In this document: in pieces, positions 35,382 through 45,008 of the stretch
How positions within the stretch are numbered: the stretch's first letter is position 1
Layout of the letters: every line of letters begins with the position of its first letter
DNA from: Maricaulis sp048268525
Lineage (GTDB): Bacteria > Pseudomonadota > Alphaproteobacteria > Caulobacterales > Maricaulaceae
NCBI RefSeq assembly: GCF_048268525.1
Contig: NZ_JBLWVH010000017.1
Location: 1 to 64,000 of the forward strand
Reading direction: 5' to 3'
Length of the DNA: 64,000 bases
Program-made: the position numbers and the translations under genes
Notes under the pieces: model-generated
What the model was told of the DNA's origin: nothing
The model's database searches: none
The model's input: only the letters and a program-made list of their open reading frames with translations

Positions 35382-35411
35382 CAACGCCCGCGGCTTGCTG
35401 CGGGCGTTGTC
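35382..35411 (+). terminator. terminator-like hairpin after rpmB
   Basis: An 11-bp perfect stem, ACAACGCCCGC (35382-35392) and GCGGGCGTTGT (35401-35411), with an 8-base loop, 25 bases after the rpmB stop. The stem is followed by CGTGTC, not a T-run, so termination would rely on the strong GC stem. Confidence 0.65.
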
Positions 35412-35462
35412 GTGTCTGGCGACGCGATATAGCCTCCCGGCAACAAGCGGGGAGGCTTTCTC

Positions 35463-37202
35463 ATGAGTGCCAAGACATGGATGATTTCGCTGGCCGTTCT
35501 GGCCGTAGCCGGGTGTGGTCAAAGCGAGGAGGCCGGGCTGATCCAGGAAGGCGGAACGGCAGATCTGCGCGACAGCGCCGCCGATCTGGTGATCTGGGGC
35601 GGACCCATCTACACCGCACGCGATGACGAGCCGATGGTCGGCGCCGTCGCAGTCCGCGATGGCCGCATTGCCTTCGCCGGCCCAGAGGAAGCGGCCCAGG
35701 CCTGGATCGGCGACGAGACCCGTCTGGTCGATCTCAATGGCGGAGCGATGTATCCCGGCTTCACCGACAGCCATATCCATGTTTACGGCGTCGGCCAGCG
35801 CGAGCGCACGCTCAATCTGGACAGCGTCACCTCGCTCGCCGAGCTGGTCGCCAGCGTCGAGGCGGCGATCGCCGATACGCCCGAGGGCGCCACGCTCGCC
35901 GGGCGCGGCTGGATCGAGACGCATTGGCCGGAAGGGCGCTTCCCGACCCGCCAGGATCTCGACCCGGTCTCGCCCGACAATCCGGTCATCCTGCGCCGCG
36001 CCGACGGTCATGCCCTGGTCGCCAACAGTGCGGCTCTGGAGGCCGCCGGCATCACCCGCGACAGCGTCGCCCCGTCCGGCGGGGAAATCCTGTTTGACGA
36101 GGCGGGTGACCCGACCGGCCTCCTGGTCGACACCGCCATGGGCGCGATGTCCTCACTGGTCGAGGCGCCGTCTCCGGAAGTCGTCCGCGAGACCTATGCC
36201 GAGGGTGCGGAGCGTCTGGTCAGCCTGGGCTGGACCGGGGCCCATGACATGTCCGTGCCATGGTCCATCGTGCCGATCATTGAAGATCTTGCGATCAGTG
36301 GTGAGCTGCCCTTGCGCAGCTATCTCTCGGTGGGACCGGAAGGGTATGCGCCGCTGGCGGCCGGTGGGCGCCGTGATGTCGCCGACGGGCGTGTCATCAC
36401 CCGAGCTGTCAAACTCTACATGGATGGTGCGCTCGGTTCGCGCGGCGCGGCCTTGCTGGAGCCCTATGCCGACCGTCCGGAATCCTCCGGCCTGGCCATC
36501 GCCGAAGCCGACGAAACCATCGGCCTGTTCACCGATGCGCTGCGTCAGGGCATCCAGATGAATGTCCACGCCATCGGTGATCGCGGCAATCGCTATCTCC
36601 TGGACTGGGTCGAGGAAGCGCGCGCACAGGTGCCGCAGGAGGAATGGGCGCTGGCCGATCCGCGCTGGCGGGACGAGCACAGCCAGATCCTTGATCCGGC
36701 CGACATTCCCCGCTTTGCCGAACTCGGTGTTATCGCCTCCTTCCAGCCCAGCCACGCCATCGGCGATCTGCATTTCGCACCAGACCGGCTGGGTGATGAA
36801 CGCCTTGTCGGCGCCTATGCCTGGCAAAGCCTGCTGGATGCCGGCGCCCACATCACCGGCGGTTCCGATGCCCCGGTCGAACAGGGCGATCCGCGCATCG
36901 AATACTATGCCGCCGTGGCCCGGGCCGACCTGTCCGGTTTCCAGGGCGAGAACTGGCATGCCGAAGAAGCCCTGTCGCGCGAGGACGCCTTGAAGCTCTT
37001 CACCGCCTGGCCGGCCTATGCCTCCTTCCGCGAGGACGAACTCGGTACCATCGCCGTCGGCATGCGCGCCGACTTCACCGTCTTCTCCGACGACATCATG
37101 ACCATCCCGGAAGCGGACATCCTCACCGTCGAACCCTGGATGACCGTGGTCGATGGCGAGGTGGTGTATGAGAGCCCGGACAGCTTCCATCACGGGGAGT
37201 AG
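35463..37202 (+). CDS. lipoprotein amidohydrolase, YtcJ-like
   Basis: 579 residues. LAVLAVAGC is a lipobox, so the enzyme is lipid-anchored and periplasmic. The metal-dependent hydrolase fold shows GFTDSHIHVYG (first His pair), KLYMDGALGSRGA, HAIGDRGN, DEHSQ and ITGGSDAPVE (last Asp). YtcJ-type amidohydrolases act on N-substituted formamides or similar amides; the substrate here is unknown. No neighbours with a clear link; an AraC-type regulator starts 94 bases downstream. Confidence 0.85.
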   Translation: MSAKTWMISLAVLAVAGCGQSEEAGLIQEGGTADLRDSAADLVIWGGPIYTARDDEPMVGAVAVRDGRIAFAGPEEAAQAWIGDETRLVDLNGGAMYPGFTDSHIHVYGVGQRERTLNLDSVTSLAELVASVEAAIADTPEGATLAGRGWIETHWPEGRFPTRQDLDPVSPDNPVILRRADGHALVANSAALEAAGITRDSVAPSGGEILFDEAGDPTGLLVDTAMGAMSSLVEAPSPEVVRETYAEGAERLVSLGWTGAHDMSVPWSIVPIIEDLAISGELPLRSYLSVGPEGYAPLAAGGRRDVADGRVITRAVKLYMDGALGSRGAALLEPYADRPESSGLAIAEADETIGLFTDALRQGIQMNVHAIGDRGNRYLLDWVEEARAQVPQEEWALADPRWRDEHSQILDPADIPRFAELGVIASFQPSHAIGDLHFAPDRLGDERLVGAYAWQSLLDAGAHITGGSDAPVEQGDPRIEYYAAVARADLSGFQGENWHAEEALSREDALKLFTAWPAYASFREDELGTIAVGMRADFTVFSDDIMTIPEADILTVEPWMTVVDGEVVYESPDSFHHGE

Positions 37203-37295
37203 GGGGCGGCATCCTGTTGATCGGGCGATCGGCCCACCGCCTGGCGTCCGGCGGCGCTGTCGCGGCGGGGCCGGGTTGATGAAGGCGCGTCTGCC

Positions 37296-38426
37296 ATGGA
37301 TCTGACACTGGGAAATTTCTTCGGGGTCATGTCGATCCTGATCAGCTTTGTCTGCGTGCTGCTGGCCGGTTTCCTGCTGTCCGTGCCTACAGTGCGCCGG
37401 CAGCCGAACACGTTTCTCGCGCTCTTCCTGCTGCTGACCGCGATCGAAATGAGTGGCTGGCTGTGGGTCAATCCGGGCAATGCCAATTCCTGGAGCAACG
37501 GGATCAGGGTGGCGCTCGGCTTTCTTCAGATGCCGGTCTTTTTCGGTTTCTTTGTCTCGTCCTGCTATTCGGACTTTGCCCTCAGGCGCCGCGACATCGC
37601 GCACCTCATTCCCTGTTTGCTGGCGCTGGTGCTGATCGTGCCGGGCAGCCAGATCCCGTTTGCAGCCGCGGCCGATGACGGCGTTCGCATCTCCGTACTG
37701 GAAGCCGATGCGCTCTGGATCGGCAGCCATATCAGCTACTACGGCTATATGAGTGCGGTGCTGGCCGTGCTGTGGCAGTTTCGCAGCCTGTTTCGCGAGC
37801 ATCATTCCGGTGCCCGCTCGGAAATGCTGATCTGGCTGACCCAGCTGGCGGTGGTTTCGCTGATTGCGCACACACTGATCCTGGTGCGCAATCTCCTGGC
37901 CTTTACGGCGGCCAGCCAGCTGGTGCTCGGACTGCAGGTATTTGGCGCGCTGCTGGCCCTGGCGATCACCAGCTGGATCGCGCTGAAGTCACTCCTCCAG
38001 CCGCACTTGTTCCGCGATGTCGACCGGCGCGTGCTGGACCTGGGCAATCGCCGGGCCGGGGGCGGTTCAGCCGGCCAGATGGATGCCCGGCAGCGACAGG
38101 TCGAGACCGTGCTGGAGTTCATGGATCGTCATGAACCCTATCTGGATCCGCGCTTGAACCTCGCCAGCCTGGCCGACCAGCTCGCCATGACGCCGCGCGA
38201 AGTGTCCGAACTGCTCAACCAGTCGACCGGCATGCATTTCTTCGATTTCGTGAATGGCTATCGGGTGAGAAAGGCCCAGGATCTGCTGCTCGCGACGCCG
38301 CGCCAGTCGGTCCTGGAAATCCTTTACGCGGTCGGCTTCAACTCCAAATCCTCGTTCAACACCGCCTTCCGGAAACATGCGGGCGTGACCCCGAGCGCCT
38401 ATCGCGAGCGCGGCTCGACGATGTGA
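37296..38426 (+). CDS. AraC-family regulator with N-terminal membrane domain
   Basis: 376 residues. The first ~230 hold about seven hydrophobic helices, and the last ~100 hold the AraC DNA-binding domain (LNLASLADQLAMTPREVSELLN first helix-turn-helix, SVLEILYAVGFNSKSSFNTAFRK second). Membrane-embedded AraC proteins of this kind are common in Caulobacterales and relatives and may sense membrane-linked signals. It directly precedes the serine hydrolase lipoprotein on the same strand, a possible target. Confidence 0.85.
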   Translation: MDLTLGNFFGVMSILISFVCVLLAGFLLSVPTVRRQPNTFLALFLLLTAIEMSGWLWVNPGNANSWSNGIRVALGFLQMPVFFGFFVSSCYSDFALRRRDIAHLIPCLLALVLIVPGSQIPFAAAADDGVRISVLEADALWIGSHISYYGYMSAVLAVLWQFRSLFREHHSGARSEMLIWLTQLAVVSLIAHTLILVRNLLAFTAASQLVLGLQVFGALLALAITSWIALKSLLQPHLFRDVDRRVLDLGNRRAGGGSAGQMDARQRQVETVLEFMDRHEPYLDPRLNLASLADQLAMTPREVSELLNQSTGMHFFDFVNGYRVRKAQDLLLATPRQSVLEILYAVGFNSKSSFNTAFRKHAGVTPSAYRERGSTM

Positions 38427-38548
38427 GCGACGCGTTCGGGTAAGCGAATACCCGTCCGGGTTTGCACAAAAGGGTTCGACTTCACGAAGTCGGTCGAAGC
38501 GCGCCGCCCGCCCGGGCATTCAGGACCCCACACAAAACGAGGGTCCAC

Positions 38549-40261
38549 ATGATGTTTTCCAACTTCCCTGCTGCCCGCCTCCTGGGCGTTGTCGTCAGCC
38601 TGTCTTTGACCGCTTGTAGCGGGTTGGCACCCGCACCGGACTTTGTCGACGAGCCCGAGACACGGGCGGCTCAATCCCTGATCGAGCCCTGGAAGTCCGA
38701 CATCGCGCCGGGTGTCGCGGTGGCGGTCGCCATGGAGGGTGAGCCGGTCTGGATGGACGCTGCCGGTCTGGCCAATCTCGAACATGCCGTACCGATTGCG
38801 CCGGACACCGTGTTCCAGGTCGCTTCCGTCGCCAAACAGTTCACCGCCTTCGCGGTGTTGTTGCTGGCTTCTGAAGGCGCGATTTCGCTCGATGACGATA
38901 TCCGCGACTACATTCCCGAACTCTTTGAGCCGCCGCAACCGGTCACCGTGCGACATCTGCTCGACCATGCTGGCGGGCTGCGTGAGCAACATACGCTGAC
39001 CACCATGGCCGGCTGGCTCGACGATGATATCCGCACCCGTGACCAGGTCATGGCCTTGAATGCCCGCCAGCGCGGCGTGAATTTCCCGGCCGGCAGCGAG
39101 ATCGAATACAGCAATACCGGCTATACGCTGCTGGCCGAGCTCGTCGCCCGGATCTCCGGCATGTCTTTTGACGAGTTCACGCGGACCCGCATGTTTGAGC
39201 CGATTGGCATGACCGCCACGCGGTTTGATGGCGACCGGAACGCCCTTATTCGCGGGCGTGCCACTTCTTACTACCCGTCCCGGGACAGCTTTGCCCCGAT
39301 CATCGCGGCTGGCGAAACCATCGGCTCGACAGGACTCCATACCAATGCTCCGGACCTGCTGGCCTGGGGGCGGAATTTCGAGACGCGCGACGTCGGGAAT
39401 GCGTTCGTCTTCGATCAGATGGCGGAGCGCAATCACGCCGACAATGGGGATGCAGCGATCTTCGGTCGGGGGCAGGAGCGGCGGATCCATAACGGGCTTG
39501 AGACCTGGTCCCATGGTGGACGCGATGCCGGCTACCGGTCCTTTCTTCTGCGCGTGCCGGCGCATGGGTTCACCCTGGTGATCCTGAGCAACCGGACCGA
39601 CTTCGACACCGCCGACCTCGCCTTTGACCTTGTTGACCTGTTCCTGGGCGACAGGCCGGAATACCGGCTTCCCGCCAGCCCGGACTGGACACCGGCCACG
39701 CGGGCCGAGCTGGATCAATATGTCGGCCATTACGAAGTGTATCCCGGCATCATCTTCACGATTTCGGCGAATGATGACGGGCTGGGGTTTGCCCAGTACG
39801 GGGCGCCGGGGGGTGAGACCACCATCCTGCCGCAAATCGGCCCGCACGAATTCCGGCTGTCGGCAACGCCCGACCTCGCGCTTGTGTTCGAGGCGCCGCA
39901 AAACGCGCAATCGCCCGGTTTGCGATATCGCATCGGACTGCATGGCACGATCCCGGGGCGACGCATCGAGCTGGACCCGTTTGATCCCGCCTCGATGAAC
40001 CTGGCCGACTATGCCGGCGTCTATGAAAGCGCAGAGCTGGCCACACGCTATGTGTTGAACGTGCAGAACGGCGTCCTGGTCGCCGATCACGCACGTCGGC
40101 CGTCCTTCAGCCTCACGCCCTATCAGACGGACTCCTTTCTCGGCCTGTCGGGTCCGCTTCAAGCGATTGCGTTCACACGGGATGCGAGTGGCGCGGTGAC
40201 CGGCATGACGGCGTCGGCATCGCTGGCCGAGAATGTCCGGTTTGAAAGGGTTACGCCCTGA
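38549..40261 (+). CDS. lipoprotein serine hydrolase, beta-lactamase family with C-terminal domain
   Basis: About 570 residues. LSLTAC (Cys23) is the lipobox. S93-V-A-K96 is the SxxK motif, YSNTGY the second and SHGGRDAGY the HxG-type third. After the ~350-residue catalytic fold comes a ~200-residue C-terminal domain of beta-type sequence (LDQYVGHYEVYPG, then LADYAGVYESAEL), a lipocalin-like arrangement seen in D-aminopeptidase/Pab87-type peptidases. Substrate unknown. ATG 38549 or the next codon; the frame upstream to 38462 is not supported. Confidence 0.85.
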   Translation: MMFSNFPAARLLGVVVSLSLTACSGLAPAPDFVDEPETRAAQSLIEPWKSDIAPGVAVAVAMEGEPVWMDAAGLANLEHAVPIAPDTVFQVASVAKQFTAFAVLLLASEGAISLDDDIRDYIPELFEPPQPVTVRHLLDHAGGLREQHTLTTMAGWLDDDIRTRDQVMALNARQRGVNFPAGSEIEYSNTGYTLLAELVARISGMSFDEFTRTRMFEPIGMTATRFDGDRNALIRGRATSYYPSRDSFAPIIAAGETIGSTGLHTNAPDLLAWGRNFETRDVGNAFVFDQMAERNHADNGDAAIFGRGQERRIHNGLETWSHGGRDAGYRSFLLRVPAHGFTLVILSNRTDFDTADLAFDLVDLFLGDRPEYRLPASPDWTPATRAELDQYVGHYEVYPGIIFTISANDDGLGFAQYGAPGGETTILPQIGPHEFRLSATPDLALVFEAPQNAQSPGLRYRIGLHGTIPGRRIELDPFDPASMNLADYAGVYESAELATRYVLNVQNGVLVADHARRPSFSLTPYQTDSFLGLSGPLQAIAFTRDASGAVTGMTASASLAENVRFERVTP

Positions 40262-40370
40262 TCAGGCTGGCGGCAAAATCCGGCGCTGAAGACGCCGACC
40301 CGCTCCCCGTCCACCTTGCTTCTCCCCCCGTCGGGGAGAGGCGGCTTATCCCCGCTGTGCACCGCCAAAG

Positions 40371-40476
40371 CCGTCATCCTGACGCAAGTCGGTACCCAGT
40401 CTCGCACACTCGATTTCGCCAATCCTGGCAATAACTTGCGTCGCAGACTGGGTCCCGGCCTTCGCCGGGATGACGG
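40371..40476. repeat. palindromic intergenic repeat with GTCATCC ends
   Basis: A 106-bp element with outer arms CCGTCATCC (40371-40379) and GGATGACGG (40468-40476). Inside, GACGCAAGT pairs with ACTTGCGTC and ACCCAGTCT with AGACTGGGT, and CCCGGCCTTCGCCGGG is a further hairpin. It shares its ends with the element at 3987-4105. Confidence 0.7.
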
Positions 40477-40729
40477 TGGGTGGGGCAAAAAAAAACCTCC
40501 AAACTTATCCCCACCCCTTATCCGCCGACACATAATGCCCTTGGTTTTCGGGACGGGAGGCGCGAGCTCAGTCACTTGTGCCCGGAAGCGAGCGGAGCCT
40601 GTCCGCGCGTCGGGAGTGACACCCCGATGCTCCGGCAGGGCGTGCGACCAGGTCGCGGGGCACTAAACGACCGACCCCATCTACCTGACGCATTGGAATC
40701 GGGGGCGAGAGCGTCCGGGAAAACTCCGT

Positions 40730-40798
40730 GTGCGGGATGCCTGTCGAAGCTACCGTTATTAAATCAGCGCTTTATCGGCTGAGGCCGGTATCCCGCAC
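40730..40798. repeat. 69-bp hairpin of unknown role
   Basis: Arms GTGCGGGAT (40730-40738) and ATCCCGCAC (40790-40798), extended inward by GCC/GGC and CTACCG/CGG pairs. The loop holds an AT-rich ATTAAATCAG stretch unlike the surrounding GC-rich DNA. Confidence 0.55.
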
Positions 40799-40980
40799 CC
40801 TCCTCCTGCCCAAACCGCCAGGCGATCTCGCCGTGGCGCGGGCAAGCCTGTCGATCACTTCAAACACAGGAAAGGAGCTGCTGGGGCGCGTCTTCCCGCC
40901 CGTCATTCGGGCATTTTGAGCAGACGCGTTGGCGTCGGCTGCCGGGCGGGAAGGCCGCTCAATGGGGAATAGGGGCGGGC

Positions 40981-41937
40981 CTAGTCGAGCTGGAAGGCCA
41001 GAAGCAAAGTCCGCTGGGAGCCGCTGTAATTATCGTCGGACATCAGCAGGAGGACGGTCCGGCCATCGCGTTCGGTGATGGCGAGGCCCTCGAAATTATC
41101 GACTGTCTTTCCGGCCTCCAACGTCCCGAGCAGTTCCGCTTCGATGGGGGGGCCAGCTTCCAGGGCGTCGACCGCAAAGCGCAGGATCCGGATCCGGTTT
41201 CCGATGCCGGACTGCCAGAAGCGTTCAAGCGCGTAGACATGGCCGTCATGATAATCCAGCGAGGTCAGGCCATAATCCGGCTCGGCCGCCAGATCGGACC
41301 GGGACCAGTCTCCCTCCCGGTGCAGCCAGAGTGGATAGGTGCCGGCGCTGCCATCTTCCACGCCGGCGAGCAGGGCGCCACCAGGCAGGGTGGTGAGCCC
41401 TTCCATGCCGCCATTATCGGTGAATTCGGCCGCACCCGGCGGTGCCGGAAAGGCTTCGCCGATACTGTCCAGCCGGCTCCAGTCCTCACCCAGCGCATAG
41501 GTGTTGATCCGGTGTTCGCGTTCGAAACTGACGGCGTAGGCGCCGCCACCCAGATCCGCGATGGCCTCGCTGTCGGCGGCCCGTCCGTCCAGCGGATCGC
41601 CGGTGCGAGAGAGGATGGGGGTGATTGAAAACCCGCCGACGGAGAGGCTGCCGTCGGTCTCGCCCCAGTCGATATTGGCGGTCATCCAATAGGCGCTGTC
41701 GGACACGGCGAGGAGGCGGGCGCCATCGGGTGACAGGGTGAGGGCCGAGAAACCGCCGAACCGCTCATCGGGATCGGTCAGCGCGACCCCGCCCAGATAG
41801 CTCAGCCGGTCCAGGTCTGTTCGATCGGGTGATTGCTCATAGAGCGGTACGGCCTGGCTGCCGGGCGGTGTCAGGTCGGGATCGGCCGAGCAGGCGGCCA
41901 GACACAGCGGGAGGAGGGGGAGAAGCAAAGAGCGCAT
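40981..41937 (-). CDS. lipoprotein with phytase-like esterase domain
   Basis: 318 residues. LCLAAC is a lipobox. The rest fits the 'esterase-like activity of phytase' family (PF13449), a beta-propeller: FGGFSALTLSPDGARLLAVSD, then DSEAIADLGGGAYAVSFE, GGMEGLTTLPGG and NFEGLAITERDG are the repeated blades. Some members hydrolyse phosphate esters, but the family is poorly characterised. It follows cobT on the same strand by 70 bases. Confidence 0.8.
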   Translation of the reverse strand: MRSLLLPLLPLCLAACSADPDLTPPGSQAVPLYEQSPDRTDLDRLSYLGGVALTDPDERFGGFSALTLSPDGARLLAVSDSAYWMTANIDWGETDGSLSVGGFSITPILSRTGDPLDGRAADSEAIADLGGGAYAVSFEREHRINTYALGEDWSRLDSIGEAFPAPPGAAEFTDNGGMEGLTTLPGGALLAGVEDGSAGTYPLWLHREGDWSRSDLAAEPDYGLTSLDYHDGHVYALERFWQSGIGNRIRILRFAVDALEAGPPIEAELLGTLEAGKTVDNFEGLAITERDGRTVLLLMSDDNYSGSQRTLLLAFQLD

Positions 41938-42007
41938 GGGGCCGGCCTTGTTCGCAGCTACGAGGATAGGGCCTGTCTAGACCGGTGCGGCGGGACGGAC
42001 CAGCCCT

Positions 42008-43906
42008 CTAGACTCGCCCGGCAATCGACGAGAAATCGACCCGGTTCAGGCCCGGCTTTCCGCTGGAGAAGCCGGCTTTGCCGCCACCATCCTCGTCGAA
42101 CAGCGCCGCCAGCTGGTCGGTCATGGCGCCGCCGAGTTGTTCGACATCGTTGATCGTGACCGCGCGGCGATACCAGCGGGTGACGTCGTGGCCGATGCCG
42201 ATGGCCAGGAGTTCGACCTCCGAGCGGGTTTCGATCATGGCGATGGTTTCGCGCAGATGGCGTTCCAGATAGCCGGCGGAATTGGCCGACTGGGTGCCGT
42301 CATCGACCGGGGCACCGTCGGAAATCACCATCATGATGCGGCGCTGTTCGGGACGGGCGGCCATGCGCTTCCAGGCCCATTGCAGGGCCTCGCCATCGAT
42401 GTTTTCCTTCAGCAGGCCCTCGCGCATCATCAGGCCGAGATTGACCCGGGCCCGGCGCCAGGGCGTGTCGGCAGCCTTGTAGATGATGTGGCGCAGATCA
42501 TTGAGGCGGCCGGGATGCGGTGGCTTGCCTTCGGCCAGCCATTTCTCCTTCGAGCGCCCGCCCTTCCAGGCCTTGGTGGTGAAGCCGAGGATCTCGGTCT
42601 TCACGCCGCAGCGTTCCAGCGTGCGGGCGAGAATGTCGGCACAGGCCGCCGCGACCATGATCGGACGGCCGCGCATGGAGCCGGAATTGTCCAGCACCAG
42701 GGTAACGATCGTGTCGCGAAACTCGGTATCGCTCTCCTGCTTGTAGGACAGCGGCAAGGTCGGGTCGGCGATGACGCGGGCGAGACGGGAGCCGTCGAGC
42801 ACGCCCTCCTCGAGGTCGAATTTCCAGGCCCGTTCCTGCTGCGCCATCAGGCGGCGTTGCAGCCGGTTGGCGAGGCGGCCGACGACCTGGTCGAGACCTT
42901 TCAGCGTATTGTCGAGATATTTGCGCAAGCGTTCGAGTTCTTCGTTGTCACACAGGTCGGACGCCTGGATGACCTCGTCGAACTCGCGGGTGAAGACCTT
43001 GTAGGACTTGGCCTTGTCATCGCCGGACGGCTGCCAGTTCGGGCGCATGGCGGTCTGGGCCGAGCCCTCATCATCCATCGCATCGATCCGGGTATCGGCG
43101 TCGTCTGTATCGGCGTTGATTTCCTCTTCATCGCCGGCCGTTCCGGCGGCGTCGGGAGTATCGGGCTGGTCGCCCTGCTGGTCCTCGCCCTCGGCATCGT
43201 CGCCGGTGCGTTCCTCGCGATCGACGCCTTCATCCTCGTCATCGGGATTCTCGGATTGCTCGGGGTCGCCGCCGAGCTCGTCCGACAGGTCGAGATCATG
43301 GATCACGGTGCGCAACAGATCCGCAAAGGCGGTCTGGTCGTCGGCATTCTCGGCCAGTGCGTCGAGCGACAGTCCGGCGACAGCCTCCATCTGGTCGCGC
43401 CACAGCGACATCAGCCCGTCGGCCTCCTTTGGCGAAGGCTGGCCGGTGATGCGCTCGCGGACCAGCAGGGCGAGGGCCTCTTCCATCGGAGCGGACTGGC
43501 GGTCTTCGACACGCTGCCAGCCCTTTTGTTTGCAACGTATGGCGAGGGCGGCGTCCAGATTGCCGGCCATGCCGCGCATGTCGCGGGCCCCCAGGCCTTC
43601 GACCCGCGCTTGCTCGGCGGCGTGGAAGATGGCGCGCGCCGTGGCACCGGGCGGCAGGATGCGGGCATGGGCGGCTTCGTCGTGATGGGCCAGTCGCAGC
43701 GCCAGCGCATCGGCACGGCCGCGCACGGCAGCCGCCGCTTCCGGCGAGGGCTCGGCGCCCGGATTGGGCAGCACCATCCGGCCGCCTGACAGGCCGGCGA
43801 TCTCGCCGCCAAAGCGCACATCGAGGTCCCGGTCGCCGGCAATGGCGCGGGTGGTGGTGGCAAGGGCGCGCTTGAAAGCGTCCGGATCGGCAGGGGGCTG
43901 GCTCAT
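42008..43906 (-). CDS. cobT: cobaltochelatase subunit CobT
   Basis: 632 residues. The N-terminal part (FKRALATTTRAIAGDRDLDVRF) and the acidic Asp/Glu-rich linker in the middle are typical of CobT, and the C-terminal von Willebrand A domain carries the MIDAS motif DNSGSMRG. With CobS it forms the AAA+ chaperone of the aerobic cobalt chelatase, whose large subunit CobN is not in this window. ATG 43906 is chosen from the CobT N-terminus; the long frame upstream to 44905 is an antisense shadow of the flagellin gene. CobS lies 5.4 kb away, separated by seven genes. Confidence 0.9.
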   Translation of the reverse strand: MSQPPADPDAFKRALATTTRAIAGDRDLDVRFGGEIAGLSGGRMVLPNPGAEPSPEAAAAVRGRADALALRLAHHDEAAHARILPPGATARAIFHAAEQARVEGLGARDMRGMAGNLDAALAIRCKQKGWQRVEDRQSAPMEEALALLVRERITGQPSPKEADGLMSLWRDQMEAVAGLSLDALAENADDQTAFADLLRTVIHDLDLSDELGGDPEQSENPDDEDEGVDREERTGDDAEGEDQQGDQPDTPDAAGTAGDEEEINADTDDADTRIDAMDDEGSAQTAMRPNWQPSGDDKAKSYKVFTREFDEVIQASDLCDNEELERLRKYLDNTLKGLDQVVGRLANRLQRRLMAQQERAWKFDLEEGVLDGSRLARVIADPTLPLSYKQESDTEFRDTIVTLVLDNSGSMRGRPIMVAAACADILARTLERCGVKTEILGFTTKAWKGGRSKEKWLAEGKPPHPGRLNDLRHIIYKAADTPWRRARVNLGLMMREGLLKENIDGEALQWAWKRMAARPEQRRIMMVISDGAPVDDGTQSANSAGYLERHLRETIAMIETRSEVELLAIGIGHDVTRWYRRAVTINDVEQLGGAMTDQLAALFDEDGGGKAGFSSGKPGLNRVDFSSIAGRV

Positions 43907-44093
43907 GGTGCCAAACCTAGCGGATTGATCACGGAAATCGAGCCGTCGCCGCCATCCTTTTCCAGTCCGCTCCGGAGCCTTGGTCGCCCGGTTTGTAAAC
44001 GTCTCGCTAACCCAATCGTGGAAAACTGGGCAGCGGGCCCGTACAGGCAAAAATGCCAGGGCGGGCCGACCAGATGGTGGTGAGAGTCGACGG

Positions 44094-44942
44094 ATGACCT
44101 TTTCGGTCCATTCCATGGCCTCAGTGAACTCCGCGCTGCAGCATATGAGCATGCTGCAATCGGAAAGTGCCAAGGTGCACGACCGAATCGCGACGGGGCT
44201 CAAGGTAGGCAGTGCCAGTGATAATGGCACGGTCTGGGCGATGGCCCAGGTCATGCGCACGGACAATGAGTCCCGGCAGAGCGCCCTCACATCCATTGAT
44301 CTGGGCACCGGCGTGGTCGAGACCGCGCTCGCTGCCGCCGAAGGCATTTCCGATTTGATGGTGGAGATGCAGTCCAAGCTCGTTGCTGCGTCCGATACCA
44401 CGCTGGATGAACAAAGCTGGCGCAGCCTGATGACCGACTTTATCGAATTGGGCAACCAGGCGACGCGTCTGGCCGAGAATGCCAGTTTCAATGATCTCAA
44501 CCTGCTGGAAAGTGGTGGCGAGGACCTGTCGGTCCTGATCGGCAAGGACCCAGGCAGCACCATGACCATCGCCGCCGAGGACCTGACCGATGGTGGCGGA
44601 ATTTTCGACGCCGGACTGGCAGCCAACCTGCCGCAGAGCGATAACGCGATTGTCGCGACCCAGCCAACCAGCGCTGACGTCGTTGCGTTCGAGGCTTCGC
44701 TGGTCGATGTGACATCGGCTGTCTCCCGATTGGGTGTCGGTCTGCGGTCTCTGGAAATCCAGAAAACCCTGCTGGTCAAACAGATGGACGTGACCAGCGC
44801 CGGGATCGGCAATCTGGTCGATTCAGACCTTGGCCGCGAGAGCGCAAAATTGCAGGCGCTCCAGGTGCGGGAGCAGCTGGGCATGCAGGCGCTGGAGATC
44901 GCCAACCGCTCGCCGCGGGTGATCCTGAATTTCTTCCAGTAA
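44094..44942 (+). CDS. flagellin-like protein
   Basis: 282 residues. The N-terminal heptad region (SVHSMASVNSALQHMSMLQS then RIATGLKVGSASDNGTVWAMAQ) and the C-terminal helix (LGRESAKLQALQVREQLGMQALEIANRSPRVILNFF) match the D0/D1 helices of flagellin, with a short, reduced middle domain. It ends in the usual aliphatic-Phe-Gln pattern. No other flagellar gene is in the window, so it is an isolated flagellin copy, probably one of several in the genome. It diverges from cobT across 187 bases. The ATG is preceded by a weak GAGAG. Confidence 0.82.
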   Translation: MTFSVHSMASVNSALQHMSMLQSESAKVHDRIATGLKVGSASDNGTVWAMAQVMRTDNESRQSALTSIDLGTGVVETALAAAEGISDLMVEMQSKLVAASDTTLDEQSWRSLMTDFIELGNQATRLAENASFNDLNLLESGGEDLSVLIGKDPGSTMTIAAEDLTDGGGIFDAGLAANLPQSDNAIVATQPTSADVVAFEASLVDVTSAVSRLGVGLRSLEIQKTLLVKQMDVTSAGIGNLVDSDLGRESAKLQALQVREQLGMQALEIANRSPRVILNFFQ

Positions 44943-45008
44943 GGCAGGCTGCTTGCCGTCTTTGGCGCTGCGCCCTAAGTGGGCCTGAAAGCAGGCGCGG
45001 GGTTCAGC

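Larger units (their letters stand above)
40262..40980. other. 719-bp structured non-coding gap
   Basis: No gene is supported. From left to right it holds a short hairpin (TCTCCCCCCGTCGGGGAGA, around 40320-40340), the palindromic repeat 40371-40476, a run of eight A's, a hairpin with arms 40730-40738 and 40790-40798, and an AT-rich spot inside that loop. Open frames on the plus strand at 40480-40782 and 40728-40919 have no ribosome site and run across the palindromes. Confidence 0.6.

Noticed and set aside
36153..37871. 572-residue open frame on the minus strand
   Set aside because: It is antisense to the amidohydrolase and the start of the AraC-type gene; both plus-strand proteins show clear family motifs.
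38399..40162. 587-residue open frame on the minus strand
   Set aside because: It is antisense to the serine hydrolase lipoprotein, whose SxxK, YSN and HGG motifs are intact.
40480..40919. Two short plus-strand frames in the 719-bp gap
   Set aside because: No ribosome site, run over palindromes, and composition unlike the neighbours.
43907..44093. CtrA site (TAAA-N7-CTAAC) in front of the flagellin-like gene
   Set aside because: Both halves have mismatches to TTAA-N7-TTAAC, so the match is not better than chance.
43907..44905. Long N-terminal extension of cobT on the minus strand (to 44905)
   Set aside because: It is antisense to the flagellin-like gene, and the CobT N-terminus starts at 43906; the extension is a GC-rich shadow frame.
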